Below, piece after piece: positions 62,001 to 64,000 of a stretch of 64,000 nucleotides of DNA (the stretch's first letter is position 1; the number at the start of each line of letters is the position of its first letter). The stretch lies in contig JBGSJZ010000094.1 in assembly GCA_041741455.1 (NCBI GenBank), forward strand, positions 1 to 64,000, given 5' to 3'. The position numbers were made by a program, and so were the translations under genes. Source of the DNA: CALESS01 sp041741455. GTDB lineage: Bacteria; Chloroflexota; Anaerolineae; Anaerolineales; Anaerolineaceae. Below the pieces are notes generated by a model. It ran no database searches. It was not told where the DNA came from and was given only the letters and a program-made list of their open reading frames with translations.

Positions 62001-62038
62001 TCACCTTCCCCATTTACTTGCCGACCATCCTGCGCTAG
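59021..62038 (+). CDS. Secreted parallel beta-helix repeat protein
   Basis: 1005 residues from the ATG at 59021 (ribosome-binding site GAAAGGATCCATCC); the longer upstream frame is unlikely. Signal peptide SIILTIALVLGLPSQIAPVQAQ. Near residue 60 the sequence CTLRAAIEESNAL resembles the CSLREA domain found at the start of many such proteins. Then ~25 repeats built on NxISGN and GNxIGT[ND] motifs with TDGNG insertions, the signature of a right-handed beta-helix. C-terminal beta domain and the ending PIYLPTILR, a FLPhh-type end. Probably a cell-surface or polysaccharide-interacting protein; no catalytic residues are seen. Confidence 0.85.
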   Translation: MRISRRLSIILTIALVLGLPSQIAPVQAQRNYDSKASLVVNSNGDEIDAAIGNGACMTVTGVCTLRAAIEESNALVGTDTISFSGDLTIQPATPLPPITDGVIVTAVDRNVTINKPAGSTATIGLYINSGTEVTRIHHLTISGFTTGIYVNGSNNFIGTKADGTNDDKEGNTLILNSGEGITVAGSNNMIGGNFIGINSAGTPNPNGTGVKVSGSANYIGTNGDGVGDGWEFNIISANTGMGIDVVSGGSGTIIAGNTIGLKSGAIAAAGNGLDGILVSGVNNVRIGTNGDGVSDGWEGNNIGANGLHGIRIDIGYGHKISGNIIGVGVNGVALGNGRSGIQLGPSVYDSTIGADENNPTYNTSERNIISGNLNSGIDLRGYLVRVAGNYIGTDPGGTADRGNTQSGVYIEGHDNTIGTDGDGNADQHEYNVISGNNLYGILIVGTTANNNILAGNIIGLNVSGTLALGNTLSGISLQNGPSGTHIGVGGTSTGDAAERNTISGNGSSGIAVTSAGSTTICGNNIGVDISGTSDFGNTVNGILIESGNNTSITIGVPDGGRSTLGNVISGNNQSGIRIEDADNHIIAGNLIGTNGGGDGAIPNEQYGILVNNSANIRIGTDGNGTTDNLEGNTISGNKFSGIELSNPGTINAVVAGNRIGTWHNGYLALPNNQYGIHLVGDPAGTRIGSNGDGVSDYYERNLVSGNSLYGIQVQSALATSITGNFIGTDIEGYYAVPNGQHGIAIQSTVTGVVTIGVPNGGVSAQGNLISGNGNDGICISGSSNHIVAGNWIGTNVDVDQMIPNGQNGVHILDASNIRIGMDGNGVTDAQEGNVIHGNVQAGVFIEGATSQNNRISRNSFYANGTLAIDLAPAGLTANDGMDLDSGSNGLQNHPVLRTAFFPSASQVRIQGDFNSTPSSYFSIQFYASLQADPSGFGEGEIFLTEFNLLTDAGGSASFDEIIPFNLGSAYQYFSAIAIAENFNTSEFGPAVEAVTFPIYLPTILR

Positions 62039-62045
62039 ACCACAC

Positions 62046-62077
62046 ACGGGCTGCACCTGCGACCAGGTGCAGCCCGT
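62046..62077 (+). terminator. Hairpin after the beta-helix gene
   Basis: 14-bp stem (ACGGGCTGCACCTG and its complement) with a CGAC loop, 8 bp after the stop; no strong T tract. Confidence 0.6.
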
Positions 62078-62126
62078 CTCTGATGTCATATTGGGCGCGT
62101 TCCCAACGCATCTTTGCCTATGCTCA

Positions 62127-62149
62127 CCCGTAGTAACGACGTCAGTCGT
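62127..62149. repeat. 23-bp repeat, right copy
   Basis: CCCGTAGTAACGACGTCAGTCGT, 21 of 23 bases identical to 58817-58839. Confidence 0.65.
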
Positions 62150-62190
62150 TCTGGATGACATACGCCATCACTACGAATACTATGTAAAAT

Positions 62191-62221
62191 AAAACGAATG
62201 CGTGTTGCCAGCATTCGTTTT
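62191..62221 (-). terminator. Bidirectional terminator between the beta-helix and PH-domain genes
   Basis: 11-bp stem AAAACGAATGC / GCATTCGTTTT, 9-nt loop, T-rich on both strands (TTTTATTTTAC on minus). Confidence 0.85.
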
Positions 62222-62245
62222 AATAGGAGATATCCTGGTTATAGC

Positions 62246-62872
62246 CTACAGCTTTCCCAGCAACTGCGCTTTCTTGGCCTGGAATTCTTCTTCGCTGATC
62301 ACGCCCTGCTTCCTCAAATTGTCCAACTGCCCAATCAACGTCGGGATGTCCGGGCTGGATTGCACCATCTGGGTGGGAACCTCCAACTTTTCCTTGGCAT
62401 CCAACATGGCAGTCTTGAATTGAATCGGTTTGGCGATCATTATAAACTTGTTGATGCCTAGTTCCGATGCGGTCATAATCTCAATATCGCCGAAGTCGAA
62501 GATGCGTCCGAAGAAACTTTGCTTCATCTTCACATCATTGACCTTTTCAAGCGAAGAATCGGTTACATTCTTGTTGATGATGCCATCAATCTGGATAATC
62601 CGGCGGTTGGTGACGACAAACGAATAGTTGGAATACTTCAACACATCCCAGAATAGGCTGGCAAAAGGCAGGATGATCAGCAAGTACAACCAGGGCAGCC
62701 AGGGATAATCGGCTGGAGGTAATGTGGCAACCCCCAATGAAACCAGCACCAGGATGGCGATAATCATGATCCCTTCCACAAAGATGGCACGCAGCAGGAC
62801 GAACCAGTGATGGCGGGTGACCAGGATGATCTCTTCTAGTTGACCGAGAACACTTTTTAAATAATGACTCAT
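62246..62872 (-). CDS. Membrane protein with PH (YdbS-like) and SHOCT domains
   Basis: 208 residues, ribosome-binding site AAGGAGCAACCTC. Two membrane helices (LLRAIFVEGIMIIAILVLVSLGV and LPWLYLLIILPFASLFW), then the bacterial PH domain (YSFVVTNRRIIQIDGIINKNV, LEKVNDVKMKQSFFGRIFDFGDIEI) and a C-terminal SHOCT motif (IGQLDNLRKQGVISEEEFQAKKAQLL). The function of such proteins is not established; they are thought to be membrane stress or trafficking components. Confidence 0.88.
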   Translation of the reverse strand: MSHYLKSVLGQLEEIILVTRHHWFVLLRAIFVEGIMIIAILVLVSLGVATLPPADYPWLPWLYLLIILPFASLFWDVLKYSNYSFVVTNRRIIQIDGIINKNVTDSSLEKVNDVKMKQSFFGRIFDFGDIEIMTASELGINKFIMIAKPIQFKTAMLDAKEKLEVPTQMVQSSPDIPTLIGQLDNLRKQGVISEEEFQAKKAQLLGKL

Positions 62873-63036
62873 GAGGTTGCTCCTTGTTTGATTTTTCTGG
62901 TTGCACCGGCCCCTTGCGGATCACCTCCGCAGGGAATCAGACCGAGTGCAATCAGTAAATGCCCTGAGAATGACGTAGATTTATAGAGAAGATTAAGCTT
63001 TATTATAGCTATTTTCTCCAGAATCAACAGCGGTAC

Positions 63037-63066
63037 TTGACATAAATCCCTCGGATGGGATAGGAT
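63037..63066 (+). promoter_or_regulatory. Promoter of the propeller lipoprotein gene
   Basis: TTGACA (63037-63042), 18-bp spacer, TAGGAT (63061-63066). The ATG is 28 bp after the -10, with GGAAAGGAATTTCTG before it. Confidence 0.7.
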
Positions 63067-63094
63067 ACCTTTACATTCTGGAAAGGAATTTCTG

Positions 63095-64000
63095 ATGAAA
63101 CTTCTCTCCCGCTGCCTTCTGTTGCTGATCCTGGTTGCCTCCCTGGTGGCCTGCAAACCGACTCCCACCCCCATGCCAACGGTCGCACCGACCGTGCCAC
63201 CCACCGAGACCGCCACCACTCCGCCCACTGAAACGCCCCTTCCGCCCACGGATACGCCGACCGCAGAACCGACAGTCGCTCCGGATTATTCGGGCAGCGA
63301 AGGTTTGACGGCTGGGAATATTGCCAGCGCCGTGGAGTTGGGTCGGTTGGAGTTGCCCTTCGCCTCGAAAATCTACTGGACGAACGACGCGGTCAAGATC
63401 GGGATTTCGTTGGAAAATAGCTTTCAGCAGTACGATGCCCGATTTCTCACCCTGTTGGCCGAATTGCCTAAACGGGTAATGGATGTCAGCTCGGATGGCA
63501 CGCTGGCCGCCATTTCTCCTGATATCCAGGCACTCGAAATCTGGGATATCAATCTCGGCACCGTATTGTTATCCAAGGATATTGATTTCCCGTTTGGCGG
63601 CGCAAGTTTCTCGCCGGATGGCAGCCGGGTAATGCTGCCCTCGATGGAAGAATGGGCGGGGGTCATGTTCTCCACAGTCGATGGCAGCCTGCAGGGCGAA
63701 GTAACCGGTTTTGAGACGGCTGCCCCGGTCTATAATGTCAGTTATGGCCCGGATGGTACCCAGGCGATCTGGTTTTCCCGAGCCACCCTGCAAATCAGTG
63801 ATCTTTCCACTGGAATACTGGGTCTGCAATTCAACCACATGGATTTCATCAACTCCTGGGTGCTGTCTCCCCAGCGCGACCTGTTGGTGACTGCTACCTA
63901 TGGTGAAGTTGCTGGTGTTTATCAGCCAGTGATCTATCTGTGGAATATCGAGACCGGCGAGAACAACATCAAACTCACCCCCGGGGAGATCATCAACGGC
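63095..64000 (+). CDS. Lipoprotein with Pro/Thr linker and WD40-like propeller (cut by window edge)
   Basis: At least 302 residues, open to the window end. Lipobox VASLVACKPT; a 45-residue Pro/Thr linker (PTVPPTETATTPPTETPLPP); then propeller-like blades: VMDVSSDGTLAAISPDIQAL, FGGASFSPDGSRVMLPS, NVSYGPDGTQAIWFS and WVLSPQRDLLVTATYG, each with the SPDG-type loop of WD40/TolB-like repeats. Such lipoproteins are abundant in Anaerolineae; the ligand or partner is unknown. Confidence 0.8.
   Translation, partial: MKLLSRCLLLLILVASLVACKPTPTPMPTVAPTVPPTETATTPPTETPLPPTDTPTAEPTVAPDYSGSEGLTAGNIASAVELGRLELPFASKIYWTNDAVKIGISLENSFQQYDARFLTLLAELPKRVMDVSSDGTLAAISPDIQALEIWDINLGTVLLSKDIDFPFGGASFSPDGSRVMLPSMEEWAGVMFSTVDGSLQGEVTGFETAAPVYNVSYGPDGTQAIWFSRATLQISDLSTGILGLQFNHMDFINSWVLSPQRDLLVTATYGEVAGVYQPVIYLWNIETGENNIKLTPGEIING

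Overview
The window looks like a chromosomal segment of a Chloroflexota bacterium, most likely class Anaerolineae. This is an inference from gene content, not a database match. Pointers are a 1350-residue SecA with large insertions and no C-terminal zinc tail, lipoproteins with long Pro/Thr linkers, many single-domain secreted proteins, and intergenic DNA crowded with short palindromic repeats. No prophage, transposase, CRISPR array or rRNA operon is visible. Gene ends are cut at both edges: a 5'-nucleotidase C-terminus on the left and a beta-propeller lipoprotein on the right.

Layout. 1-3.5 kb: 5'-nucleotidase tail and a secreted gingipain-like (C25) protease. 4-12.8 kb: secA, rpsA, a membrane dipeptidase, a small membrane protein and an AT-rich, probably acquired, membrane-anchored Nudix-like gene. 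13-15.9 kb: a membrane protein, a ferredoxin-NADP reductase-like flavoprotein and a membrane-anchored protein. 15.9-20.4 kb: a tight five-gene operon (two M16 peptidases, acpS, a metallophosphoesterase, a ParB-fold/DUF4032-type protein). 20.4-24.2 kb: a small protein and a degenerate P-loop protein behind an operator-like promoter, then a flippase-like membrane protein and a FAD amine-oxidase-like protein. 24.2-28.3 kb: dnaA and RNase J, both with structured leaders. 28.3-32.6 kb: a secreted clan-CD-like protein, the set (ABM-like)-mutY-pcm, and a metallo-beta-lactamase-fold protein. 32.8-39.9 kb: two tandem secreted FGE/SUMF1-like proteins, a degenerate PyrK/PyrD-like pair, a TIR-FGE-kinase fusion, ychF and tRNA-Leu(CAA). 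40-45.2 kb: NTF2-like and membrane proteins, a CotH lipoprotein and an HExxH lipoprotein. 45.3-49.3 kb: GNAT, ABC-F ATPase, histidine phosphatase, TauE/SafE exporter. 49.4-56.1 kb: a GGDEF-EAL protein and two hybrid kinase-like proteins with degenerate receivers. 56.2-64 kb: lipoprotein, DUF355 protein, RNase Z, a parallel beta-helix secreted protein, a PH-SHOCT membrane protein and a propeller lipoprotein.

The strongest novelty signals are these. (1) A short motif of the form hydrophobic-[FYS]-[LIM]-P-[LIVT]-[IVL] occurs in all six non-lipoprotein secreted proteins, either as the last residues (ending in Arg) or just after the signal peptide, and in none of the four lipoproteins. (2) A TIR-FGE-Ser/Thr kinase fusion lies within 4 kb of two FGE-like paralogs that lack catalytic cysteines. 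(3) Leaders of dnaA and RNase J contain hairpins or a complete intrinsic terminator. (4) Several families of palindromic or periodic intergenic repeats are present, one of which supplies the terminators of both secA and tRNA-Leu. (5) Promoters are commonly of the extended -10 type, and four genes start 7-9 nt after a -10 box, which suggests leaderless mRNAs.
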